From contig DYFS01000005.1 of the NCBI GenBank assembly GCA_020725055.1, forward strand, positions 1-42,424: a DNA stretch of 42,424 nucleotides, given 5' to 3'. The position numbers and the translations under genes are program-made. The notes under the pieces are model-generated. The model searched no databases, was not told where the DNA came from, and worked only from the letters and a program-made list of their open reading frames with translations. Origin of the DNA: Candidatus Hadarchaeum sp. GTDB taxonomy: Archaea > Hadarchaeota > Hadarchaeia > Hadarchaeales > Hadarchaeaceae. Shown piece after piece: positions 8,191 to 15,408 of this stretch. How positions within the stretch are numbered: position 1 is the first letter of the stretch; the number at the start of each line of letters is the position of its first letter.

Positions 8191-9099
8191 GCGGGATAAT
8201 TAAAACTCCCATTTCATTCATCGCGCGGATGCGCGTGAGGGTGCGCAGGTTGTGCGCCACGGCCATGAGCAGGATGCTCGCGGCCTTCGTGGCAGGTAGC
8301 TTGCACCTCGTTCGGGCGCCGTAGCGGTTCTCCAACCCGCCGAAGAAAGCCTCGCCGACCCCACACTGGCGGTAGAGCTTGCGATTGCACTTGAACTCGC
8401 GCAGCATCTGCTTCCTGAAGATGCCGTGGTACTCGACCGAGCGGGGCTTGATCACAGGTTTGAAGCCGTGCTCGAGGGCGAGCTCGAGGTTGCGCTGGGA
8501 ATCGTAGCCCCTGTCTCCGAGCAACGGCTCGCCGTTGTCCCGCAACCCCTCGAGCAGCCGCCCGAGTTGCGTACAGTCGGCAACGTTATCGTGGGTCACC
8601 CTCGCTAAAACTACCACGAGCGCGCCAGCTTGGCGCGAATATCCCACGAGCGCGTGTAGCTTCAAAAATTCGTGTTTCCAGAGCGTTTTGAACACATTTT
8701 TGCGTCTCCTCATGCAAGGCGTCGAGATGCCAGTCGAGTCTGCGATGTAAAGCTCACATTTTGCGAGCTTCGACACCTCCCCGAAAAGCAAGATGAGGAG
8801 CAGCTTTAGGCATGGCTCGCGGAGCCGCTTGAGCGCCCAGCCGACCGTCGAGTGGTCGATCGTCTTGCCCACGAACGAGGGAGCCTGCCCCTCGACCTCG
8901 CGGTAGGTGTGGTCGAAGTACTGCGCAGTTGCACAAATCGCGGGTGCCTCCGTGCGGAAAACTTGGGCCGTCGGCCCCGCCTAGCGCGCTGCCAAGGTGG
9001 CGGGAGCCTCCTCACGAGTTTTTCGGCAATCTTAAATATTCGCTCGACGTCATCGAGCTTGGAGCTGTGCCGAGCAGCCCAATACTTTGGGCAAACCAT
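8173..9099 (-). pseudogene. Transposase (DDE, IS4/IS5 superfamily), frameshifted
   Basis: The N-terminal part (VCPKYWAARHSSKLDDVERI, ATG at 9099) is open in one frame until a T4 run near 8958-8961. The protein then continues in another frame as FRTEAPAICATAQYFDHTYR into the 7772-8872 track ORF. One added T would restore the frame, giving KFFRTEAP. DDE residues are visible in YIADSTG, LGDRGYDS and GEAFFGGLENRYG. The second frame has no stop before the inverted repeat and would run on antisense through DUF211. A one-base deletion or sequencing error in the homopolymer is more likely than programmed frameshifting, because no classical slippery heptamer is in phase. Confidence 0.8.
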
Positions 9100-9176
9100 C
9101 GAAATCAACTCCGTTTGGTTTTATCCTCGGCCCAGCTCTAACAAATCAGAATGGATGTTCGGCAATTTAAAATCAC

Positions 9177-9194
9177 GAATTATTCGACAAACTC
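9177..9194 (-). repeat. IS terminal inverted repeat, right
   Basis: GAATTATTCGACAAACTC; partner of 8173-8190. Confidence 0.88.
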
Positions 9195-9219
9195 GAAAAA
9201 ACGAGTCTCCCCTCCCTTG

Positions 9220-9253
9220 GTAGTAATATTTATAAAGCAGAAAGTATTACTAC
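9220..9253 (+). promoter_or_regulatory. TATA box flanked by a 9-bp inverted repeat
   Basis: GTAGTAATA (9220-9228) and TATTACTAC (9245-9253) are exact inverse copies around TTTATAAAG, a good TATA box. Transcription would start near 9258, a few bases before the start codon of the small membrane protein. A dimeric regulator bound here would cover the TATA box and start site. Confidence 0.55.
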
Positions 9254-9264
9254 ATTCAGGGGGG

Positions 9265-9582
9265 GTGCAGAAAGTGGTTTGCTACATAATACCCTTGGCG
9301 GCAGCGATAGTTTCGGCGGTTTTATGGGGTTCTCTGAAAAAAGGCCCCGCGGGATTATGGCTCGTACTGCTACTCTGCGGAGGTGCGTTGTTCGGGGTTG
9401 TTGACCACCTTTGGCGCGGCGAGCTATTCATGATCGGTGAAAACATTGCGAGCGATCTGCTACTGGGATGCGCGATTACTGGCACGATGTTTGGGGGCTG
9501 GGGAGTAACCCTCGGAATTGCCAAAATAAACCCGGACTTGGGCCACCGCATGGGGATCTTGGAGCTAGGCAAGAGGCGTTAA
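9265..9582 (+). CDS. Small three-helix membrane protein
   Basis: Not recognised. From GTG at 9265 (or GTG 9274, better spaced from GGGGGGG) the product is about 105 aa with three hydrophobic segments: VVCYIIPLAAAIVSAVLWG, GLWLVLLLCGGALFGVVDHLW and IASDLLLGCAITGTMFGG. It ends with a short basic tail. The longer track start at 9151 lies inside the insertion sequence and upstream of the promoter, so it is not credible. An inverted repeat over the TATA box suggests tight regulation. The gene is monocistronic. Confidence 0.7.
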   Translation: MQKVVCYIIPLAAAIVSAVLWGSLKKGPAGLWLVLLLCGGALFGVVDHLWRGELFMIGENIASDLLLGCAITGTMFGGWGVTLGIAKINPDLGHRMGILELGKRR

Positions 9583-9654
9583 TCACAAGGTTTGATTCAG
9601 CGGACAGGCGGAAGTGATTTAATTAGGGGAGCTTACCGTAATCTGGTGAGTTAG

Positions 9655-9921
9655 ATGGAGGAAGCACCCGTGGAGAAGAAGCTCGTGGGGAAGGTGACCC
9701 ACTACTTTACCAAGATAGGGGTGGGGGTCATCGAGCTTTCCGATGAGCTGAAGGTAGGCGACCGGATCTCAATCGAGGGACCGACGACGAACCTTGAGCA
9801 GGTCGTCGAGTCGATGCAGATCGAACACGAGGACGTGGAGGTCGCGAAAGCTGGGCAGGCGATAGGGCTGAAGGTCGACCAGCGCGTGCGGGAGAAGGAC
9901 CTCGTTTACAAGCTGTCCTGA
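9655..9921 (+). CDS. EF-Tu domain 2-like small protein
   Basis: 88-aa protein resembling the stand-alone archaeal 'translation elongation factor-like' family. These are single beta-barrels like domain 2 of EF-Tu/EF-1alpha, without a GTPase domain. The pattern KLVGKVTHYFTKIGVGVIEL, KVGDRISIEG, VVESMQIEHEDVEVAKAGQAIGLKV matches the barrel strands and the 'G-Q-AIGLKV' signature. The role is unknown; relatives often sit near U32 peptidase genes, but none is here. A TATA-like GATTTAATTA about 30 nt upstream of the ATG suggests a nearly leaderless mRNA. Confidence 0.85.
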   Translation: MEEAPVEKKLVGKVTHYFTKIGVGVIELSDELKVGDRISIEGPTTNLEQVVESMQIEHEDVEVAKAGQAIGLKVDQRVREKDLVYKLS

Positions 9922-9976
9922 GCGCCCCAACTGCAAATTTTGTGATGTGGCTTCAAGTTTCGATTCCCAACCCAGT

Positions 9977-10819
9977 TCAACCCTTGGCTCGACGCTCCCG
10001 TGCTTTGGTTAGCCTTTCGAAGACGCACGCGGCCAACTTCACGAACTCCTTTGCGGCGGGAGATTTTGACGCATAGCGCACGACCGGGATGCCTGCAGTT
10101 AGGCTCTCCCTGACTTTGTCGTCATCCGGCACGACCGCAACGATTGGCCAGCCAAGTGTCTTCCTAACCTCCAGTATCGGCACCTCGTATCGCTTGCCCT
10201 TCACCTTGTTGACGACCACGCCGGTTATTGGTACCCGGTAGCGCTCCGCCGCCTGGAAGGTTCTGAGGGTACTGGCGATGGTTGGGATTTCAGGGTTTGT
10301 GATGACGAGTATCTCATCGCACGATTTTATCGCGGCCACAGCCTCGACCCCGAGCCCGGGCGCGGAATCGATGATGATCAGCCTGTACTTCGACCTCATC
10401 GGCTCTATGCACCCCTTCAGGTCGATGAGCGGGATTTCCCCCTCGTAAGCCACCGAGCCTGGAACCACGTGCAGGGAGCCCCCCACGACCCTCACTGCCT
10501 TCTCCATCGGCGCCGCCCCTGCTAGGACGTCGTGGATTGTCGTCCCCGCATCTAAGATGCCGAGGTGAAGACCGAGGTTAGGCGCTGAGAGATTTGCCTC
10601 CACCACGACCACCCCATTGCCAAATTTCTCGGCCAGTAACGTGCCCAAGTTTGCTGCCGTGGTAGTTTTCCCAACGCCACCTTTGCACGAGAAGATACCC
10701 ATCACGCGGGCGCGCCTTGGCTTTATCTCGATTTGGCGCCCCCTGCGCGTGAGGCCACGAAGCACGTCTCCCGCGCCAAAAATCGATTTTTCCCGAGCGA
10801 GCGGCAACCTATCAACCAT
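9977..10819 (-). CDS. MinD/ParA-like P-loop ATPase
   Basis: Deviant Walker A ATPase of the MinD/Mrp/ParA group. The P-loop is FSCKGGVGKTTTAANLG (about 43-59), with the signature Lys before GGVGKT. The Walker A' region is VVVVEANLSAPNLGLHLG, with Glu-Ala replacing the usual Asp. Walker B is LIIIDSAPGLG. The C-terminus is basic and lacks a clear amphipathic membrane-targeting helix, so classic MinD membrane cycling is uncertain. About 40 residues precede the P-loop, longer than usual. It lies 33 nt downstream of the PGF-pre-PGF membrane protein gene; partnership with it is inferred from order only. Confidence 0.9.
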   Translation of the reverse strand: MVDRLPLAREKSIFGAGDVLRGLTRRGRQIEIKPRRARVMGIFSCKGGVGKTTTAANLGTLLAEKFGNGVVVVEANLSAPNLGLHLGILDAGTTIHDVLAGAAPMEKAVRVVGGSLHVVPGSVAYEGEIPLIDLKGCIEPMRSKYRLIIIDSAPGLGVEAVAAIKSCDEILVITNPEIPTIASTLRTFQAAERYRVPITGVVVNKVKGKRYEVPILEVRKTLGWPIVAVVPDDDKVRESLTAGIPVVRYASKSPAAKEFVKLAACVFERLTKARERRAKG

Positions 10820-10852
10820 ATCCGTTGGAGTAAGGCCATCATAAAAAGCGTT

Positions 10853-11728
10853 CTAACCCCGCTCCATCTTGCGCCTCAGCCGCCTAAGCAGCTTGATATC
10901 TTTTTCACCCCTTCGCTTCTTCACTGTCCTCGCTCGCCCCAGCTCCTCAACTGGGGCCTTGGGCACGCCCTCGAGCTTCGTCGCGCGCCTCAGACGCCTG
11001 AGGGTCGCTAACATCTCTGGCTCGCCCATCCCCGCGCGTCCACGCTTACGCCGTGCAATCGCGCGCTTGAGCTGTCCCAGTGAGACGAAGGGCTTCATTG
11101 GGCGGGTCAAAAACCAGTAAACCGCGGGGACACCCCCAGCCACCGCGATCATGAGCACCGCGTACAGCGCGAGCGGAGGTCCGGCCACCGGCTCCCTGCT
11201 TCCCTTGCTTTGTCCCACCACCGCGAACACCGAGAACCCCGGCGTCTCAGCCTCAAAGTAAAAGTAGAGGTCGGTGGAACGGGTCGGCCTCGTCGGTAGC
11301 CTCCGCCATTCGCTGTTCAACCTCAGCAGCTCAATCGTTCTTTCATCGATGTTGTTTAGCTCGACCCACGACCTCGGCACCTTGAACTCGATCACGGCGT
11401 TCTCGACCCTCGCCTCACCGGCATCGATGCTAACGTAGGCACGCACCAGCGCGGGAGGCTCCGCGGCTCCGGTTGGCCTGCCCTCAAGTTCTTCGACCAG
11501 AACATCCGCTTTTGGTACTTCTTGTTCCAGGAATAGAGATACCCGCGCCACGGTTGGGTGCCCCACGAGAACTAAATGGTAAGCGCGAACATGAAGGTTC
11601 TCCTGAGTACCCGGTTGCGCTTCCGAAAAGCCCGGTTCGGCAGCGGCCCCTACGATCGGTATCGCGTTTAGGCATGCGCCCAAAAAAGCTATAGCTATTA
11701 GAATCGGTAACAACGTGCGCCACTTCAT
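10853..11728 (-). CDS. PGF-pre-PGF domain membrane protein with basic cytoplasmic tail
   Basis: Surface protein. A signal peptide or N-terminal anchor starts at the ATG at 11728 (MKWRTLLPILIAIAFLGACL); the track start is 16 codons longer. The outer domain matches the archaeal PGF-pre-PGF pattern: VENAVIEFKVPRSWVELNNI, then EWRRLPT, then ETPGFSVFAVVG. In this family the domain normally precedes a PGF-CTERM sorting signal. Here it is followed instead by a transmembrane helix (LALYAVLMIAVAGGVPAVYWF) and a ~85-residue strongly basic tail full of LRRLRR repeats. The tail could bind the adjacent MinD-like ATPase, nucleic acid or lipid. First gene of a two-gene operon. Confidence 0.82.
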   Translation of the reverse strand: MKWRTLLPILIAIAFLGACLNAIPIVGAAAEPGFSEAQPGTQENLHVRAYHLVLVGHPTVARVSLFLEQEVPKADVLVEELEGRPTGAAEPPALVRAYVSIDAGEARVENAVIEFKVPRSWVELNNIDERTIELLRLNSEWRRLPTRPTRSTDLYFYFEAETPGFSVFAVVGQSKGSREPVAGPPLALYAVLMIAVAGGVPAVYWFLTRPMKPFVSLGQLKRAIARRKRGRAGMGEPEMLATLRRLRRATKLEGVPKAPVEELGRARTVKKRRGEKDIKLLRRLRRKMERG

Positions 11729-11826
11729 CGCGCGCTCAATCCCTACTCTTGCCGTTGGAAAGCCCCCGCCATCCACACTTTATCTTCAACCGAGAAGCCT
11801 TAAGCGATTTTTTAAATCAAAAAGAT

Positions 11827-11858
11827 GTTTCAAATTTTTTTGAAACCTATTTAAAGTA
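11827..11858 (+). promoter_or_regulatory. Perfect palindrome next to the TATA box of the winged-helix gene
   Basis: GTTTCAAA-TTTT-TTTGAAAC (11827-11846) is an exact 8-4-8 palindrome. It abuts CTATTTAAAG (11847-11856), a TATA box about 25-30 nt before the GTG start of the winged-helix regulator. Position suits a repressor or activator site, most simply autoregulation, possibly also of the divergent PGF gene. Confidence 0.55.
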
Positions 11859-11877
11859 AGAAGAGGTATTCAGTGGT

Positions 11878-12522
11878 GTGAAGAAAAACCAAAGAATTTT
11901 ACGCGAGATACTGTGCCGCTTCTACGAGGGCGGCGAGCGGTTCATGAGCCAGAAAACGCTTGCGCAGGCCAGTGGGCTTTCACTCGGCACCGTCAACCCG
12001 GTTGTGAGCAAACTAGAGCAACTCGGCGCCATCGAGAAGAAGCCTATGGGTTTTCGCGTGATCGACGCAAAGCGCATGTTACTCTACTGGGCCAGCACGA
12101 GGGACTTGGCCAAAGATATCGTTTACAGCACTAACTCCCACCTGTCCTTGAAGGAAATAGAGGCGGACGTGCCAAAGGGTGCGGTTCTAACGGCATACTC
12201 GGGCTACGATGCGAGACTTGGAAACGTGCCCACGGACTACGAGGCGGTTTATTTCTATGCTGACCCGCTCGCCGCGAAGCGTGCGTTCCCCCCTGGGAGG
12301 GGGAGGAGAAAAAATGTTTTAGTGCTGGCCCCCGACCCACACCTCACCCGCCTAAGCAAGGGCGGCGCCGCCCCACTCACCCAAATCTACGTCGACCTCT
12401 GGCAGCTTGGGACACCTGCAAAACGCTTCATCGAGGAACTCGACAGGCAGCTCGAGCTTGCGGCGGTGGGCGCGCTTCAAACTATGATTCAGAGGCTCCG
12501 AGGGCGACCTCAGCGGGCTTGA
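11878..12522 (+). CDS. Winged-helix regulator, AbiEi/MarR-like
   Basis: N-terminal winged helix (about 1-60: MSQKTLAQASGLSLGTVNPVVSKLEQLGAIEKK) with a MarR/LexA-like recognition helix. The C-terminal ~140 residues carry alternating beta/alpha segments (AVLTAYSGYDARL, YEAVYFYAD, KNVLVLAPD, QIYVDLWQLGTPAKRFIEEL). The pattern resembles the AbiEi-type antitoxin/regulator group, where such a domain follows a DNA-binding head. No toxin gene is adjacent, so a toxin-antitoxin role is not supported. Start is GTG at 11878, with a palindrome and TATA box just upstream. Its 3' end overlaps the NuoB-like gene by 13 nt on the opposite strand. Confidence 0.75.
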   Translation: MKKNQRILREILCRFYEGGERFMSQKTLAQASGLSLGTVNPVVSKLEQLGAIEKKPMGFRVIDAKRMLLYWASTRDLAKDIVYSTNSHLSLKEIEADVPKGAVLTAYSGYDARLGNVPTDYEAVYFYADPLAAKRAFPPGRGRRKNVLVLAPDPHLTRLSKGGAAPLTQIYVDLWQLGTPAKRFIEELDRQLELAAVGALQTMIQRLRGRPQRA

Positions 12523-13391
12523 ACGGCCCCGCTGAGATCGAGCAACAACCCCTTCGCCCCTTTTATACTCTCCAAACGGCTCCTGCAGTTTAAGCACAAC
12601 ATCATCGAGCGCTCGATGGCATAGCGGGACTCCACATATTCGGGCACTCCCTCCATTATCCTCTTGGCTGCGCTTGTGAGCTGTCCCGGGGGCACGAAAG
12701 GGGTGCCACAAGACGCGCATTTGGCTAACGCCAGCTCCGCCTCGTCCACCGCTTCACCCTTGCTCTTCACCGCGAGGGGGTAGCGGACGGCGAGCTTTAC
12801 AGCATCCTCGGGGCAAGCCTCCTCGCAGAAGGCGCAGGAGATGCATTTCGCGTACTCAAACCTGACCTTGCGCTTCCCGCCCTCATCGAGCACTTCTATC
12901 GCACCCGCAGGACAAACTTGGGCGCACGCGCCGCACCCAGTACACTCCTCGGCGTCCACCTCTGGCACCCCCCTGAAATCCTCCGGGGCTCGCCAACCCC
13001 GCGGCTTCGCACGTACGGCCCCAGCGAGTGCATCTGCTATAGCATGTGGGCTAGGCGGACACCCTGGCACATAGGCGTTCACCGGAATTAGCTCATCGGT
13101 TGGGTTCGCGACGCTGTAAGAGCCGCTGAAGGCGCCGCTCGAGAAGGCGCAGGCACCAACCGCGACCACCATCCTAGGTGGCTTGATTTTCTGGTAAACC
13201 TGCTTCAGGTGCTCCGCCGTCTTCGCGTTCACCGCCCCCACCACCAGAAGCGCGTTGGCCTCCCCCGGCTCGCTTGCGACCCCAACGCCCATGTCGGCGA
13301 GCTCAAACCTTGAAGCTAAGGCGCTCAGCACCTCAATATCGCAGCCGTTGCACGAGCCGACGTTCACCCTGTACACCATGAGTCCTTTCAT
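12510..13391 (-). CDS. NuoB-like hydrogenase small subunit fused to two-cluster ferredoxin domain
   Basis: Electron-transfer small subunit of a complex-I/[NiFe]-hydrogenase module. The N-terminal ~140 residues keep all four ligands of the proximal [4Fe-4S] cluster: GSCNGCDIEV (two Cys), VGACAFSSG and VPGCPPSPH. A NuoI/HycF-like domain follows with two ferredoxin motifs (CTGCGACAQVCP and CISCAFCEEACP). A further CASC...CLNC pair near the end could bind zinc or iron, as in group 4 hydrogenase ferredoxin subunits. So one polypeptide replaces separate B and I subunits. The ATG at 13391 lies 4 nt after the NuoD-like stop, with GGTGAGGG upstream. Last gene of the operon. Confidence 0.9.
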   Translation of the reverse strand: MKGLMVYRVNVGSCNGCDIEVLSALASRFELADMGVGVASEPGEANALLVVGAVNAKTAEHLKQVYQKIKPPRMVVAVGACAFSSGAFSGSYSVANPTDELIPVNAYVPGCPPSPHAIADALAGAVRAKPRGWRAPEDFRGVPEVDAEECTGCGACAQVCPAGAIEVLDEGGKRKVRFEYAKCISCAFCEEACPEDAVKLAVRYPLAVKSKGEAVDEAELALAKCASCGTPFVPPGQLTSAAKRIMEGVPEYVESRYAIERSMMLCLNCRSRLESIKGAKGLLLDLSGAVQAR

Positions 13392-13395
13392 GCCC

Positions 13396-14523
13396 TCACC
13401 CGAGGTCCACCAACCTCACGCTCCTCTTCCTCCCCGTGCGGGCGTCGACCACGGCAAGGCGGTTCGTGCACGAGATGCAGCGATCTAGGCTCTCCAGAAT
13501 GAGTGGGAGGTCATCCAGCTGCTCGCCGCGCAGCATCTCAGCTACCGCGTGCTCATTCATGTAGGTCGGGGGCCTCAACTTGACCCGCTCTGGGATGTTG
13601 GTACCATTGGATTTGACGTAATAGATCAGCTCCCCCCGCGGCGCTTCCACCCTGCTTATCCCCTCACCCACGTGGGGCTCACCGACCTCAACACCGATTT
13701 CCCCCGCTGGCAGGTTGTCGAGAAGCTGGCGGATGATGTTCATGCTCTCGTATGTTTCCCTTGCCCTCACAAGTGCCCGCGCGTAAACGTCGCAGCCGCC
13801 CTCAACCTTGACCTCGAAATCCACCTCCTCGTACGCCGCGTATGGGTCGTCCTTCCGGATATCGCTCTCTACACCAGAGGCCCGCAGCACCGGACCGACG
13901 ACTCCTGCAGCCGCCGCTCCCTCTCTCGAGAGCGCTCCGATTCCGGAAAGCCTTGGCGCGTGACTTTCCAAAGCCCGGAGGATGTCGCCGGAGGTGACCT
14001 CAAGCTGACCCAAAACCTGCCTAACCCTCTCGGCCGCAGCGGGGGTTAAATCGCGCCTCACCCCCCCTATCGCGTTTATTGAGTAGTGCACGCGATTGCC
14101 GCAAATGAGCTCGATTAGATCCATGAGCGGCTCGCGCGCATCAAGGAGCTTTATGAACAGCTTCTCATCGCGCAGGGTGTGGAAGAGAAGCGCTGACCAC
14201 ATATAATGGCTCTGCAAGCGGTCGAGTTCGAAAATCGCCGTTCTGATGTATCTCGCCCTCTTCGGCGGCTCTATATCAAAAATTTTCTCAACGACTTGGC
14301 AATAGCAGCACGAGTGAGCGTGCGAACACAGCCCACAAATGCGCTCGCATATGAAGACGCCCTGGCGGTAGGTCTTTGTCGAGAGGAGATTCTCTATGCC
14401 GCGGTGGGTGTAGCCCTGCTCAACGCTGACGTCGACGATTTTTTTCCCTTCTACCACTACCTCATAGAGCTCCGGCTCGAGCAACGCCGGGTGGTATGGC
14501 CCGATCACGATAGTCTCAGGCAT
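13396..14523 (-). CDS. NuoD-like [NiFe]-hydrogenase large subunit
   Basis: Catalytic-subunit homologue, 375 aa from the ATG at 14523 (MPETIVIGPYHPALLEPE); the longer track start overlaps the hdrB-like gene. It keeps both Cys pairs that hold the NiFe site: RICGLC (Cys63, Cys66) and DRCISC (Cys349, Cys352), with Arg replacing the final His as in membrane-bound energy-converting hydrogenases. Complex I NuoD proteins lack these cysteines, so a hydrogenase-like metal site is likely. Extra cysteines follow motif 1 (SCCYC). There is no long C-terminal peptide for protease maturation. Neighbours are HdrB-like and NuoB-like genes, each 4 nt away. Confidence 0.9.
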   Translation of the reverse strand: MPETIVIGPYHPALLEPELYEVVVEGKKIVDVSVEQGYTHRGIENLLSTKTYRQGVFICERICGLCSHAHSCCYCQVVEKIFDIEPPKRARYIRTAIFELDRLQSHYMWSALLFHTLRDEKLFIKLLDAREPLMDLIELICGNRVHYSINAIGGVRRDLTPAAAERVRQVLGQLEVTSGDILRALESHAPRLSGIGALSREGAAAAGVVGPVLRASGVESDIRKDDPYAAYEEVDFEVKVEGGCDVYARALVRARETYESMNIIRQLLDNLPAGEIGVEVGEPHVGEGISRVEAPRGELIYYVKSNGTNIPERVKLRPPTYMNEHAVAEMLRGEQLDDLPLILESLDRCISCTNRLAVVDARTGRKRSVRLVDLG

Positions 14524-14527
14524 CGCC

Positions 14528-15382
14528 TCACCCCATCTTCCGCGCCAGCTGCTCCACCGGGCTGCGATGGAGCTCCAAACCGAGTTCTGCCGCGGGAATG
14601 CCGAGTGCAAGCGCAAGGAACTCGACGATGTGAAGGCATGGGAGGTTGTACCTCGCGCCGTATTTTCGAAGCAGCATCTGCCCGGCCTCAAACTGGACGA
14701 TGCAGGTTGGGCAAGGCGCGACGACCGCATCGACCGCTAACTCTTGATAACAGGCAAGCTTTGGCAACAAGTTCCGCTTCAGCGCAAGCTCCTCATTCAC
14801 CTGCATCATCGGGAAACCGCAGCAGAGGCGATCTAATTTACAGTGCACTACTTCCGCCCCGGTGGCGAGTGCTAGCTCCTCGAGTTGCTTTGGCTTTCTC
14901 CAGATGTCGCCACCCCCCGCTTCCCTAAACAGGTGACAGCCGGGGTGAACCGCCAGCCGCAGCTTTGCCGGCCTTTTCACGAGTTTCTCTATTTTCCCAA
15001 CCCCAACCTCTTCGTGCATGACCTCAACCACGTGCTTGACCTCCACAGTGCCCTCGTAGGCCCTCCCAAGCCCAGCGAGGATATCGCTCGTCTCTTTCCT
15101 CGCCTCCGGCTCGCGCCTCAGGATCTCGTTCGCCTCGGTGAGGGTTTCGTAACAACCGTTGCAAAGTACTAAAAGGTCGAGGCCCATCCCCTCCGCCAAC
15201 GCGAGATTTCTGGCTGAGAGGGCGAGCCACATTTTTCTATCCATCAAGCGCGCCACCACCGGGTCCGGGCAGCAGGCGTAACCGGGAAGCTCTGCCGCGT
15301 CCACGCCGATGCACTCGAGTACCCCCCTCGTTGCAAGCTCAACGCTCGGGATCCGCTGGGGGATCAAACAACCGAGAAACAA
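14528..15382 (-). CDS. hdrB: Heterodisulfide reductase subunit B-like protein
   Basis: Complete HdrB-type protein with two CCG domains, each binding a non-cubane [4Fe-4S] cluster. Motif 1: Cys5-x31-Cys37Cys38-x35-Cys74-xx-Cys77. Motif 2: Cys149-x37-Cys187Cys188-x35-Cys224-xx-Cys227. Both match the published CX31-39CCX35-36CXXC pattern. HdrB is the site of heterodisulfide reduction in methanogens; related CCG proteins serve other disulfide or thiol substrates. No HdrA or HdrC is nearby. The earliest standard start is TTG at 15382, but family N-termini read M-x-K-Y-x-x-FLGC. An in-frame ACG at 15397 (ACG GCA AAA TAC GGG) with GGGGG 7 nt upstream would give MAKYGLFLGC. Confidence 0.9.
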   Translation of the reverse strand: MFLGCLIPQRIPSVELATRGVLECIGVDAAELPGYACCPDPVVARLMDRKMWLALSARNLALAEGMGLDLLVLCNGCYETLTEANEILRREPEARKETSDILAGLGRAYEGTVEVKHVVEVMHEEVGVGKIEKLVKRPAKLRLAVHPGCHLFREAGGGDIWRKPKQLEELALATGAEVVHCKLDRLCCGFPMMQVNEELALKRNLLPKLACYQELAVDAVVAPCPTCIVQFEAGQMLLRKYGARYNLPCLHIVEFLALALGIPAAELGLELHRSPVEQLARKMG

Positions 15383-15408
15383 CCCGTATTTTGCCGTGGT
15401 TTTGCCCC

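Larger units (their letters stand above)
8173..9194 (-). mobile_element. Insertion sequence, ~1.02 kb, IS4/IS5-type DDE transposase
   Basis: Bounded by 18-bp terminal inverted repeats: GAGTTTGTCGAATAAATC at 8173-8190 and its inverse GAATTATTCGACAAACTC at 9177-9194, with one mismatch in 18. Identity stops exactly at the outer ends. Between them lies one DDE transposase reading frame on the minus strand. I see no convincing direct target duplication in the flanks (left GGCG, right GAAA). The element sits between the DUF211 stop codon and the promoter of a small membrane protein, and broke no gene. Confidence 0.88.

Noticed and set aside
8940-8975. Programmed -1 frameshift in the transposase
   Set aside because: The T4 run gives no in-phase X-XXY-YYZ slippery heptamer; a one-base deletion is simpler.
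9151-9264. Longer N-terminus of the small membrane protein
   Set aside because: It would begin inside the insertion sequence and upstream of the TATA box, so it cannot be transcribed from that promoter.
14206-14928. 240-aa plus-strand ORF across the NuoD/HdrB-like genes
   Set aside because: Overlaps two genes with full catalytic motifs on the other strand; composition is shadow-like.
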